A DNA stretch of 64,000 nt from Alteraurantiacibacter hainanensis (GTDB taxonomy: Bacteria; Pseudomonadota; Alphaproteobacteria; Sphingomonadales; Sphingomonadaceae). Below the pieces are notes generated by a model that was not told the DNA's origin, ran no database searches, and saw nothing but the letters and a program-made list of their open reading frames with translations. Shown piece by piece: positions 50,417 to 58,848 of this stretch. Each line of letters begins with the position of its first letter. Within the stretch, counting starts at the first letter, position 1. Both the position numbers and the translations under genes were made by a program. The stretch is taken from the NCBI RefSeq assembly GCF_036321025.1, contig NZ_JAZAPB010000001.1, forward strand, positions 682,001 to 746,000, in the 5' to 3' direction.

Positions 50417-51178
50417 CTAGAGCGAATAGCCGCCGTCGCTGACCAGCGTGGCCCCGGTCATCGTGCCGGAGGCCGGAGACAGCAGGAACAGCACCTGCGC
50501 GGCGATTTCCTCTGCCGTCTCGAAGCGCCCCATCGGCGTCATCCCCGATGCCAGTGCGTCCAGCGCCCCGGCGCGGTCGCCCTGGTGCTTGGCCTTCAGT
50601 TCCTCGAAGAACGGCATGCCGTCCCAGATCGCCGTATCCACGCCGCCCGGCGCGATGGCGTTCACCCGGATTCGCCGTGGGGCGCCCTCCTTCGCGGCGA
50701 TCTTTGCCAGCTGGATGGCCCCGGCCTTCGACGCTCCGTAAGGTCCGATACCGGGCTCGGCCTTCAATCCTGCCACCGATGCCGTCACGACCATGGCCGA
50801 TCCGTCGCGCGCCAGCCGCATCGCGGTGCGCAGCGAAAGGAACAGGCCGTCGAGATTGACGCCCATCACGCGCCGCCAGTCGTGCAACGCCAGCTTGGCC
50901 AGCGGGGCCGCCGTGCCGGCTATCCCGGCATTGAGGAATGCGGCGTCCAGCGCCCTTCCCTCCTGCTCGATGGCATTCCATAGGTCCTCATCGCCCACGT
51001 CTCCCGCATGGCGAGACGTTTTGCAGGGCAGGTCCAGCGCCGCCAGCCGCTCCTCGTCGCGGTCGACCAGGGTCAGGTGAGCCGCGCCATGCTCCGCCAG
51101 CGCGCGCGCCACGGCTGCACCGATGCCGGAGGCCGCACCGGTAATCAGCGCGGTCTTTCCTTTGAATTCAGAGGTCAA
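50417..51178 (-). CDS. Short-chain dehydrogenase/reductase
   Basis: 253 aa from a TTG at 51178 (reads TSEFKGKTALITGAASG); the frame continues upstream inside pyrX but is not family-like. Classical SDR with the cofactor motif TGAASGIG (about 14-21), the NAG motif in FLNAGIAG and the catalytic Ser and Tyr-x-x-x-Lys in VTASVAGLK and GPYGASKAG. The C-terminus SGTMTGATLVSDGGYSL is typical. Cofactor and substrate cannot be read. Its start overlaps the pyrX stop by 11 bases, so it is the third gene of the pyrB-pyrX unit, although no pyrimidine role is known for it. Confidence 0.87.
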   Translation of the reverse strand: MTSEFKGKTALITGAASGIGAAVARALAEHGAAHLTLVDRDEERLAALDLPCKTSRHAGDVGDEDLWNAIEQEGRALDAAFLNAGIAGTAAPLAKLALHDWRRVMGVNLDGLFLSLRTAMRLARDGSAMVVTASVAGLKAEPGIGPYGASKAGAIQLAKIAAKEGAPRRIRVNAIAPGGVDTAIWDGMPFFEELKAKHQGDRAGALDALASGMTPMGRFETAEEIAAQVLFLLSPASGTMTGATLVSDGGYSL

Positions 51179-52391
51179 TTGCCAGCCCGCCCTTCCAAAG
51201 GGCGGTAACCCGGCCCTGCACCGGCTGCCGGTCGAACGGGGTGTTGCCCGCGCTCGCCGCCATCTCGCGCGAATCCACCACCCACGGCGCTTCGGGATCG
51301 AGCACGGCAATATCCGCCTCGAACCCTTCCTCCAGCGCGCCGGCTTCCACGGCCAGCAGGCGAGCGGGATTGCGGGCCAGAAGATCGAAGGCGCGCGGCA
51401 TGTCGATGACCCCGTCCCGCACCAGCGTCAGGGTCATGGCGAGCAGCGTCTCGGCCCCGGCCATGCCCGGCTCCGCATCGGCGAACGGCAGGTTCTTGTC
51501 TTCCGGCCCGCGCGGATCGTGGCCGCTGGCGATCACGTCGATCGTGCCGTCGCCGATCCCCTCGATCACCGCCTGCCGATCTTCTTCCTGCCGCAGCGGC
51601 GGAGAAAGCCGGGTGAAGGTGCGGTAATCGCCCATGGCGAGGTCGGAGAGCATGAAGTGCGCGGGCGTCACCCCCGCAGTTATCGCCACCCCCCTAGCCT
51701 TGGCCTGGCGGACGAGGTCGAGCCCGGCGCGCGTCGTCACCTGCCGCGCGTGAATGCGCGCGCCGGTCATCTCGGCAAGCGCGATGTCGCGGGCCAGGGC
51801 AAGGGCTTCTGCTTCACGGGGAGCGCTTGGCAAGCCCAGGCGGGTCGCCATTTCTCCGGTGGTGGCGGCCGCCTGACCGGAAAGTCCCGCATCCTCTGCA
51901 TGGGTCACCACGACCATGTCGAGCATGGCGGCATACTGGAGCAGGCGCAGCATCACGCCGCTGTTGCCGATCCACTTCCGGCCTGTCGCAATCGCCCTCG
52001 CCCCGGCCTCGCGCATCAGCGCGATCTCGGCTAGTTGCGAGCCTTCCAGCGCCTGGGTCGCGCCAGCCAGCGGATGCACCCACAGGTCCGGCTTGCCGCT
52101 CTGCGCCAGGAAACGCACGCGCGCCGCGTGATCCAGCGGCGGTGAAAGATCGGGCATCAGCGCCGCGCGGGTGATACCGCCGTAATGAAACGCCTGCTTG
52201 TCGATGGCGAAGACGCCCAGATCGACAAGCCCAGGCACGACCAGCTTGCCCCGGGCATCGACGATTTCGTCGCCGTCCCGGCTTTCGCCGATCGTGATCC
52301 GGCCCTCGACAGATCGCAGGGTCGCGTTCTTCACCCCTTGCGGCGTGACCAGCGAGCCGTTGGCAATGGAAAGGGGGCGCTGGCGCTTCAT
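51168..52391 (-). CDS. Dihydroorotase-like PyrX (degenerate metal site)
   Basis: 407 aa from ATG 52391, overlapping the pyrB stop (ATGA). It has the class I dihydroorotase fold, but the sites that bind zinc are altered: the usual DxHxH is DLGVF in VVPGLVDLGVFAID, the second HxxH His is Gln in IHARQVTT, and the late Asp is replaced in IASGHDPRG. Only the His of VVTHAED remains. This matches the non-catalytic PyrC' or PyrX partner that supports PyrB in Pseudomonas and others. An active dihydroorotase must be encoded elsewhere. It is coupled to pyrB upstream and an SDR gene downstream. Confidence 0.88.
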   Translation of the reverse strand: MKRQRPLSIANGSLVTPQGVKNATLRSVEGRITIGESRDGDEIVDARGKLVVPGLVDLGVFAIDKQAFHYGGITRAALMPDLSPPLDHAARVRFLAQSGKPDLWVHPLAGATQALEGSQLAEIALMREAGARAIATGRKWIGNSGVMLRLLQYAAMLDMVVVTHAEDAGLSGQAAATTGEMATRLGLPSAPREAEALALARDIALAEMTGARIHARQVTTRAGLDLVRQAKARGVAITAGVTPAHFMLSDLAMGDYRTFTRLSPPLRQEEDRQAVIEGIGDGTIDVIASGHDPRGPEDKNLPFADAEPGMAGAETLLAMTLTLVRDGVIDMPRAFDLLARNPARLLAVEAGALEEGFEADIAVLDPEAPWVVDSREMAASAGNTPFDRQPVQGRVTALWKGGLAIDL

Positions 52392-53419
52392 ACCCATTCT
52401 CCCTCTCCCCAGCCGGGTATGCCGCGCGCCTTTCGCGTCAGCACGTCGAGGCAGGCCATGCGAATGGCGACACCCATTTCCACCTGGCTGGTGATGATGG
52501 ATCGGCCGTCCAGGTCGGCCACCGAACTGTCGATCTCGACCCCGCGGTTCATCGGGCCGGGGTGCATCACGATCGCATCCGGCTTCGCGCGGGCCAGCCG
52601 CTCGGGCGTGAGGCCGTAGAGGTGGCGATATTCGCGTGGGCTGGGAATGAACTGCCCGTCCATCCGCTCCTTTTGCAAGCGCAGCATCATCACTGCGTCC
52701 GCCCCGTCCAGCGCGGCATCGAAATCGTGGAAGGGCTGCGTTCCCATCTGCTCGATCCCCGCCGGCATCAGCGCCGGCGGCGCGCACAGTCGCACCGATG
52801 CACCCAGCGCCTGCAGGCACAGGATATTCGACCGCGCGACCCGGCTGTGCAGGATATCGCCGCAGATCGTCACCGTCAGGCCGGTAAAGTCCTCGGCATC
52901 CTCTCCCCGTTCGCGCAGCTTGTGCCGCAGCGCCAGGGCATCGAGCAGGGCCTGGGTGGGATGTTCGTGCTGTCCGTCGCCCGCGTTGAGGACCGGACAA
53001 TCCACCTTGCTGGCAATCAGTCCCACGGCACCGCTGCTGCCATGCCGGATAACGATGGCATCGGCATGCATGGCATTGAGCGTGACGGCCGTGTCGATCA
53101 GCGTCTCGCCCTTCTTCACGCTGGACTGCGCGGCGTGCATGTTCACCACGTCCGCCCCCAGGCGCTTTCCGGCGATCTCGAACGACAGCAGGGTGCGCGT
53201 GGAGTTTTCGAAGAAGGCGTTGATGATCGTCAGCCCGGCCAGCGTTTCCGCGTGCTTCGCCGCCTGGCGATTGAAGGTGACGTACTGTTCCGCCTCCGCC
53301 AGCAGGTAGAGGATCTCGTGCCGCTCCAGCGACGAAATGCCGATGAGGTCGCGATGCGGGAAGGCACGCCCTCCCTTGGGGAAGCGGCTGCCGGACGAGG
53401 CGTTTTGCGGCGATGTCAT
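52388..53419 (-). CDS. pyrB: Aspartate carbamoyltransferase catalytic subunit
   Basis: 343 aa from ATG 53419 (MTSPQNASSGSRFPKGG). Makes carbamoyl-aspartate in de novo pyrimidine synthesis. The carbamoyl-phosphate loop is STRT at 73-76 (FENSTRTLLSFE), with GDGQHEHPTQALLDAL and the aspartate-binding MLRLQKERMDGQ region further on. The start is 111 bp from the divergent sppA gene. The fused-overlap pyrB-pyrX arrangement implies a dodecameric PyrB-PyrX complex, as known in Pseudomonas. No pyrR-type or attenuator structure was recognised upstream. Confidence 0.95.
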   Translation of the reverse strand: MTSPQNASSGSRFPKGGRAFPHRDLIGISSLERHEILYLLAEAEQYVTFNRQAAKHAETLAGLTIINAFFENSTRTLLSFEIAGKRLGADVVNMHAAQSSVKKGETLIDTAVTLNAMHADAIVIRHGSSGAVGLIASKVDCPVLNAGDGQHEHPTQALLDALALRHKLRERGEDAEDFTGLTVTICGDILHSRVARSNILCLQALGASVRLCAPPALMPAGIEQMGTQPFHDFDAALDGADAVMMLRLQKERMDGQFIPSPREYRHLYGLTPERLARAKPDAIVMHPGPMNRGVEIDSSVADLDGRSIITSQVEMGVAIRMACLDVLTRKARGIPGWGEGEWV

Positions 53420-53530
53420 TAAAGCATGGCCCTTAGTCGAGGGCTGCGGGCCGCTCAAGCTCTTATCTCTGGTCCTTGTCGTCCTTGCTTCCTAAATAGG
53501 CAACGAACCGGAACGAGGGAACGCGATTTC

Positions 53531-55435
53531 ATGGCATTTGCAGGCAAGGTCTGGCGGTTGCTGGTCGGCATCAAGGACGCGCTGGCGCTGATATTCCTGC
53601 TGCTGTTCTTCCTGGCCCTGTTTGCCGTGCTCAGTGCCCGGCCCAATCCGGGCATGGTGCGCGATGGCGCGCTGCTGCTCGACATCAACGGCTCCGTGGT
53701 GGAGGAAGTCGCGCCGATCGATCCGCTGCAGGCGCTCATCTCGCAGACCTTGCCCGTGCGCGAATATGCCGCGCGCGATCTGGTGCGCGCCATCGACGAG
53801 GCGGCCGGCGACGACCGGATCGATGCGCTTGCGCTCGACCTCACCGGTTTCCTGGGCGGCGGTGCAGTCCACATGGCCGAGATTTCCGGAGCACTGGACA
53901 GGTTCGGCGCCGCGGACAAGCCGATCTACGCCTACGCCTATGCCTACAGCGACGATTCGATGCTGCTTGCCGCCCACGCGGACGAGGTGTGGGTCGATCC
54001 GATGGGCGGCGTCGCGATCATGGGACCGGGCGGCGAGAGCCCCTACTTCGATCAGGCGCTCGAACGCTTCAACATCACCGCCAATGTCTACCGCGTGGGC
54101 ACCTACAAGAGCGCGGTTGAGCCATACACGCAGTCCGGCATGTCGCCCGAGGCGCGGGAGAACCTGTCGCAGCTGCTGGCCACCCTGTGGCAGGAATGGC
54201 GCGCCAACGTGACTTCCGCCCGCCCGCAGGCGGATATCGACCTCGTCACCGAGGACGTGGCCGGATGGCTCGCGGCTTCGAACAACGATATCGCCCAGGC
54301 CTCCCTTGCCGCCGGACTTGTCGACCGCATCGGCACGCGCGTGGAATGGGGCGAGCGGATCGCCAACGAGGTGGGCGAGGACGAGTGGTCCGACGAGCCG
54401 GGCAGCTTCGCCTCGACCCTCTACGATCCCTGGCTGGCCGACGTGAACCGCAGCCTCGAGTTCGGCAACGAGGGCCGCATCGCCGTGGTCACCGTGGATG
54501 GGGAGATCAGCGACGGCGAGGCAGGACCGGGATCGGCCGGCGCGGCGCGCATCGCCCGGCTGCTCGACAACGCGCTCGACGACAACCTCGACGGCCTTGT
54601 CGTGCGCGTGAACTCGCCCGGCGGCACCGTGACCGGATCGGAAACGATCCGCCGCGCGATCATGCGGCACCGCGATGCGGGAACGCCGGTGGCCGTCTCC
54701 ATGGCCAACTACGCGGCCAGCGGAGGCTACTGGATCGCCACGCCAGCGGAGCGCATTTTCGCAGAGCCGGAAACGCTGACCGGGTCGATCGGCGTCTTCC
54801 TCGTGGTCCCGAGTTTCGAGGACCTGCTAGCCGAGTACGGCGTGACCACCGATGGCGTGCGCACCACCGGCCTTTCCGGCCAGCCCGATATCCTTGCCGG
54901 TTTCACACCGGAGGCTGACGCAGTCCTGCAGGCCTCGACCGAGAACTTCTATTCCCGGTTCCTGGCGCTGGTGGCCCAGTCCCGCAACATCACGCCCGCC
55001 CGGGCGGACGAGCTTGGGCAAGGCCGCGTATGGGACGGCGGCGCGGCGCGGCAGCTGGGCCTGGTCGACCAGTTCGGCGATCTCGACGCCGCAATCGCCT
55101 GGGCCGCAGGTCGCGCCGATCTGGAGGAAGGCTCCTACGAGGTTCGCTTCCTCGGCGAGGAAGCCGCCACTTACGATACGCTGCTGGCGCAGCTGCTGAT
55201 GGGCGACGACACTGCGCGCGAGGAAAGCGGATCAGACGTCGCCTCGATCTTCGCCCGCCGGGAAGTCGCCCGGCTGGGCCAGGTCATCGACGGGATAGAC
55301 CGGCTGATGGCCATGGAAGGTGTCCAGGCGCGCTGCCTCGAATGTGCCCTGCTGCCGGGAAGGACACGCGAGACTTCGCCGTCCACAGGAACGGGTTCCT
55401 GGCTGTCGCTGCTCGCGCGGCTGGGCCTCGACTGA
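53531..55435 (+). CDS. sppA: Signal peptide peptidase SppA, 67K type
   Basis: 634 aa from ATG 53531 (MAFAGKVWRLLVG); a longer frame to 53426 overlaps pyrB regulation and is not family-like. One membrane helix (about 15-38) anchors a two-domain S49 serine protease. The catalytic Lys is in VGTYKSAVEPY (about 193) and the Ser in NYAASGGYW (about 396), matching K209/S409 of E. coli SppA, which degrades cleaved signal peptides. The C-terminal 40 residues include two cysteines (ARCLECALLPG). The tRNA-Val gene lies 83 bp downstream. Confidence 0.93.
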   Translation: MAFAGKVWRLLVGIKDALALIFLLLFFLALFAVLSARPNPGMVRDGALLLDINGSVVEEVAPIDPLQALISQTLPVREYAARDLVRAIDEAAGDDRIDALALDLTGFLGGGAVHMAEISGALDRFGAADKPIYAYAYAYSDDSMLLAAHADEVWVDPMGGVAIMGPGGESPYFDQALERFNITANVYRVGTYKSAVEPYTQSGMSPEARENLSQLLATLWQEWRANVTSARPQADIDLVTEDVAGWLAASNNDIAQASLAAGLVDRIGTRVEWGERIANEVGEDEWSDEPGSFASTLYDPWLADVNRSLEFGNEGRIAVVTVDGEISDGEAGPGSAGAARIARLLDNALDDNLDGLVVRVNSPGGTVTGSETIRRAIMRHRDAGTPVAVSMANYAASGGYWIATPAERIFAEPETLTGSIGVFLVVPSFEDLLAEYGVTTDGVRTTGLSGQPDILAGFTPEADAVLQASTENFYSRFLALVAQSRNITPARADELGQGRVWDGGAARQLGLVDQFGDLDAAIAWAAGRADLEEGSYEVRFLGEEAATYDTLLAQLLMGDDTAREESGSDVASIFARREVARLGQVIDGIDRLMAMEGVQARCLECALLPGRTRETSPSTGTGSWLSLLARLGLD

Positions 55436-55518
55436 AACGGTCGCGCACGCTCGCCGCAATCGTGGTCTTGTCTTGGCGCCGGGAAAGTGGCAAAGGCCCG
55501 CCCCTGCCGTGAATCGGC

Positions 55519-55593
55519 GGGCGCGTAGCTCAGTGGTAGAGCACACCCTTCACACGGGTGGGGTCGCAAGTTCAATCCTTGCCGCGCCCACCA
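55519..55593 (+). tRNA. tRNA-Val (anticodon CAC)
   Basis: 75 nt with encoded CCA. The acceptor stem GGGCGCG pairs with CGCGCCC (55583-55589); the D-arm is TAGCTCAGTGGTAGAGCA; the anticodon stem CACCC/GGGTG closes TTCACAC, giving anticodon CAC (reads GUG). The T-arm is GCAAG TTCAATC CTTGC. Its last 30 bases and the following TC are repeated 392 bp downstream. Confidence 0.97.
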
Positions 55594-55692
55594 TCTTTTC
55601 GATGACTTGGAAGAGATTCGCGACCTCCGTATCCAATCCGCGTCTCTAACTGGCCTTTGCGACCCAGGGGTCTCGATGATTTCGCGGAATGC

Positions 55693-55914
55693 TCAACGCT
55701 TACGTCTCGCGATTGCAATGACTGTTGAAACCACGGCAGCGAAGACGAGCGCATATCCCACTTTCTCAAAAGTGTTGTCGTAGAAGCCTTCGGGTCGGTC
55801 GAACCATCCATCCATTTCGGGGTTGTTGACCACATAGAGCATGAACACCGCCACCCCTACCAGAAGCGCAAGCATGAGCGGTCCCAGTGGCCCTTTGATG
55901 TTGCCCCTCGCCAT
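55693..55914 (-). CDS. Small membrane protein
   Basis: 73 aa with two hydrophobic helices, PLMLALLVGVAVFMLYVV (about 12-29) and GYALVFAAVVSTVIAIA (about 53-69), and a basic end (RRKR), separated by an acidic loop (MDGWFDRPEGFYDN). GGAGGGAA is a good ribosome site before the ATG at 55914. No family is recognised. It is the only likely gene between the tRNA-Val gene and the duplicated tRNA 3' end, so it may be the last cargo of a vanished integrated element. Confidence 0.65.
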   Translation of the reverse strand: MARGNIKGPLGPLMLALLVGVAVFMLYVVNNPEMDGWFDRPEGFYDNTFEKVGYALVFAAVVSTVIAIARRKR

Positions 55915-55955
55915 TTAGTTTCCCTCCCTGCGCCCGATCGACCATAGCAGCTTTC

Positions 55956-55987
55956 TCGCAGGTTCGATCCCTGCCGCGCCCACCATC
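55956..55987 (+). pseudogene. Duplicated 3' end of tRNA-Val (att-like repeat)
   Basis: 32 bp, 29 identical to 55564-55595, covering the T-arm, 3' acceptor strand, CCA and the next two bases. The three differences are A-G, A-G and T-C; two of them form a compensated pair in the T-stem (GCAAG/CTTGC against GCAGG/CCTGC) and the third is in the T-loop. No 5' half is present. This is the layout left by integration at a tRNA gene. Confidence 0.85.
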
Positions 55988-56278
55988 CTTTCAAGGCCTT
56001 GAGCCTCAAGAGATCAAGGCCGTTCCCTCCGAGCATTGTATCTCGAGCGCAAGATGGCGTTCCACGCGCTGGCCGAGTGTCCGCCGCCGCGTGCCCCCTG
56101 TGGCGGACAGGCCGGTTTCCGGCGTCCCGTTCCGATTGCAGCGCAAGCCCGGATGAATCCGGCGGATGTCAGCTACCCCGCAGCATACGACGTAAACCAC
56201 TGTCTGTTACCTGTGCGCCAGACTGGTCTAGCGACCACTTTGAATCTATTGCGCTGAGGAAGCGACGGGAATTGCGAC
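55988..56278. other. Intergenic stretch with inverted repeats, no gene recognised
   Basis: 291 bp between the tRNA remnant and the HprK-like gene. TGTCCGCC at 56078-56085 is the complement of GGCGGACA at 56102-56109 (16-base loop), and CCGGAT-GA-ATCCGG stands at 56149-56162. No protein with a ribosome site and no RNA gene was seen; it should contain the promoter of the three-gene glycan unit. Confidence 0.5.
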
Positions 56279-57376
56279 TTGAAGACGACATTTCAAATGG
56301 GGCGGATTGCCGTCGGCCTGCAGGGAAGTGGACAGGTTTTCGACGCGATCCATGCGGAACTCGCCGAGAATCTGGCATTCTCGGAAGCCCGGCCCGATCT
56401 GGAATTCCAGATCTCTGCGTCGCTGCCGCGAATGTCCTACCGGCGGAACGGCGACATCCTGATCGGGGACGACCGTCTGCGCATCGAGACTTCGGACATG
56501 CGCTACGAGCTCGAAAGCTTGTCGAATCCGGCCCGCGTCGATGTCGCCTTCGATAGCCGCGCTCGATTCCTGGCGCGCCATGCGCCCCTTCTCTCGCGCC
56601 TGCGCAACTGGAACTATCTCTATCGCGACCAGGAACTCGCGAAGAATTTCATGTATGATCTCTTCGACTGGACGACGCAGCTCGCCCAGCTGGAGCAGGG
56701 CCAATCTTACATTCACGCCAGCTCCCTGAAGCGAGGCGATCGCGGCCTGGCGATCTTGGGCTGGGGTGGAGTCGGCAAGACCACCAGCCTTCTCAAGCTG
56801 GTCATGGAAGACGGCTGGAAGTTCCTGAGCGACGATCTGGGGATCATCGACACGGCCGGTAACCTCTATCTCGCGCCCAAGCGGTTGCAGGTCTACGGTT
56901 ACAACTGTGAGGGTCAGCCCCGAATTGCAGAACAGCTGCTTGCCGGACGTTCGATCGGGGACCGGCTGAACTGGTCGGTCAGGATGGCGCTGTTCGGCGG
57001 CAAGGCCGTGCGGCGAAGAATTGGGGCGGCGGACCTGTTCGGACAGGACGCCATCTGCGACACGGCACCGCTTACCGACATCATCTATCTGGAGAGGACC
57101 TCGGGCGACAGCTATTCGATCGGGGAACTGCCCTCCCACGAGGTCGCCCGAAGGATGTCGGCGATCGTCATGGCAGAAATGGAGCCCTATCCACGGCTGT
57201 TGCGCGAGGCAGCGGCAGCGGGTCTTCCCGACGCTCCAAGCATTGCCGACATTCAGGATCGGACCTGCGAGGTACTGGAGCAGGCCTTTGGCGGCAGGCG
57301 CTACGTCCTGATACGAACCGGCCGGACAGCCGACCCCGACCGGCTGACTTCCGCCATCAGGGAAATAGTCGGTTGA
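56279..57376 (+). CDS. HprK-related kinase-like P-loop protein
   Basis: 365 aa from a probable TTG at 56279 with GACGGGA before it; ATG 56297 is the alternative. The N-terminal 150 residues are unlike known domains; then a P-loop GWGGVGKTTSL (about 161-171) is followed by KFLSDDLGII, the paired acidic residues that in HPr kinase/phosphorylase bind metal and act as base. Proteins with this HprK-like domain accompany exopolysaccharide genes, where their substrate is unknown; no PTS genes are nearby. It overlaps the flippase gene by four bases (TTGA), forming a three-gene unit. Confidence 0.75.
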   Translation: MKTTFQMGRIAVGLQGSGQVFDAIHAELAENLAFSEARPDLEFQISASLPRMSYRRNGDILIGDDRLRIETSDMRYELESLSNPARVDVAFDSRARFLARHAPLLSRLRNWNYLYRDQELAKNFMYDLFDWTTQLAQLEQGQSYIHASSLKRGDRGLAILGWGGVGKTTSLLKLVMEDGWKFLSDDLGIIDTAGNLYLAPKRLQVYGYNCEGQPRIAEQLLAGRSIGDRLNWSVRMALFGGKAVRRRIGAADLFGQDAICDTAPLTDIIYLERTSGDSYSIGELPSHEVARRMSAIVMAEMEPYPRLLREAAAAGLPDAPSIADIQDRTCEVLEQAFGGRRYVLIRTGRTADPDRLTSAIREIVG

Positions 57377-58848
57377 GCAGGTCGCTCGGCAATCTGGCTG
57401 CGACCGGGACGATGCTCAACGGCATGTCGCAGATCGTTCGCGTCGTACTCGGACTGCTGCTGACGCTGATCGTGTCACGCATGCTCACGCCGGACGATTT
57501 CGGCCTGATAGCCATGGTCGCGCCGGTTACGGCGTTTGTTGCACTGATCCCCAGTCTGGGCCTGGGGCAGGCGCTGATCCAGGCGGAAGAGCTTACGACG
57601 GACCAGATCAACAGCGCGTTCTGGATCAGCCTGGCGCTTGGTATCGCCTGCGCCGCTGCCTTGCTTGTCGCTGCCCCGTTCGTCGGCAGGTTCTTCGAAG
57701 ACGATCGAGCAGTCGACCTGACGATGGCGACGGCTGCCAACCTGTTCGTAACCAACCTCTCGACGGTGCCCAGTTCCGTGATCATGCGGGAGATGCGTTT
57801 CGGCAAGCTTTCGAGCGGCGATCTTGTCGGATCGATCACTCTTTTTGCCTCGACGCTCGTCGCCGCCCTGTTGCTGGACAACTACTGGGCGCTCTGGGTC
57901 GGCGCGTTTGCGAGCGCTGTTCTGACGACGGTCTATTTCTGGACCGTTAGCTCCTGGCGCCCGACTGCAACGCCAAACTTCAGGTCCTCGTCACCCCTCT
58001 GGAAACTCAGTTCCGCCGTCACGGGTTTCAATGTCCTGAACTTCCTGGCTCGCAACGCCGACAATGTCCTGATCGGCAAGTTCGCTGGAACGTACTCTCT
58101 CGGTCTCTATGACCGGAGCTACCGGTTGATGACCTTCCCGCTTGCGAACCTGACCGAGCCGCTGGGACGGGTCATGCTGCCCGTACTCAGCCAGCTGCGA
58201 AAGGAGCCGGAACGCTTTCGCCGGGCATTCCTGAAGGTGGCATGGATAGTCATGCTCTGCACGGCTCCGGCCGCCATCGTCATCGCCTCGGCCAGCGAGA
58301 CAGTGATCGTGTTCCTGCTGGGAGAGCGCTGGGTGGAAGCGGGAGACATCTTCTTCTGGCTGTCCGTCGGCGCGATCTATCAGCCGTTATCCAGCATCAC
58401 GGGGTGGCTGTTCATCAGCATGGGCAGAAGCCGGGAGATGCTGCAGTGGGCGCTGTTCTCCAGCGTGACGACGATACTCAGCTTCTGTGTCGGGATTTTC
58501 TGGGGAGTCGCGGGCGTTGCCATGGCCTATGTGCTGACTTCCATCGCACGCCTGCCGCTGCTCTATCACGGGACCACCAGGCAGACACCGATCTCGAAAG
58601 GTGATCTGTACATGCTTCTGCTGCCATCCTGCGCGGCGGGTATCGTCATCGGCTTGCTCGCATATCTGAGCGAACAGGAACCGACCCTCGTCACACTGCT
58701 GACCAGGGCGGCAATCTCATATGCGATATGCGCGGGCGTGACGCTGGCCGTACCGGAAGGGAGGCAGGCGCTGATCGAACTCCGAAGCCAGCTGGCAAGC
58801 ATGCTGCGGGACATGGGAGCGCGAATTAACGGGACGTCCGAGCGATGA
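57373..58848 (+). CDS. Polysaccharide flippase (Wzx/MOP superfamily)
   Basis: 491 aa from a TTG at 57373 overlapping the kinase stop. About thirteen hydrophobic helices in the pattern of lipopolysaccharide/teichuronic-acid flippases: ILRVVLGLLLTLIVSRMLTP-like N-terminus (SQIVRVVLGLLLTLIVSRML), the LTPDDFGLIAMV loop, ALIQAEELTTDQINSAFWI and the later GLYDRSYRLMTFPLANLTEP. It should move an undecaprenyl-linked sugar unit across the inner membrane. Its neighbours are an HprK-like kinase and a GT4 glycosyltransferase; no polymerase or chain-length gene is in the window, so the rest of the pathway must be elsewhere. Confidence 0.88.
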   Translation: MSRSLGNLAATGTMLNGMSQIVRVVLGLLLTLIVSRMLTPDDFGLIAMVAPVTAFVALIPSLGLGQALIQAEELTTDQINSAFWISLALGIACAAALLVAAPFVGRFFEDDRAVDLTMATAANLFVTNLSTVPSSVIMREMRFGKLSSGDLVGSITLFASTLVAALLLDNYWALWVGAFASAVLTTVYFWTVSSWRPTATPNFRSSSPLWKLSSAVTGFNVLNFLARNADNVLIGKFAGTYSLGLYDRSYRLMTFPLANLTEPLGRVMLPVLSQLRKEPERFRRAFLKVAWIVMLCTAPAAIVIASASETVIVFLLGERWVEAGDIFFWLSVGAIYQPLSSITGWLFISMGRSREMLQWALFSSVTTILSFCVGIFWGVAGVAMAYVLTSIARLPLLYHGTTRQTPISKGDLYMLLLPSCAAGIVIGLLAYLSEQEPTLVTLLTRAAISYAICAGVTLAVPEGRQALIELRSQLASMLRDMGARINGTSER

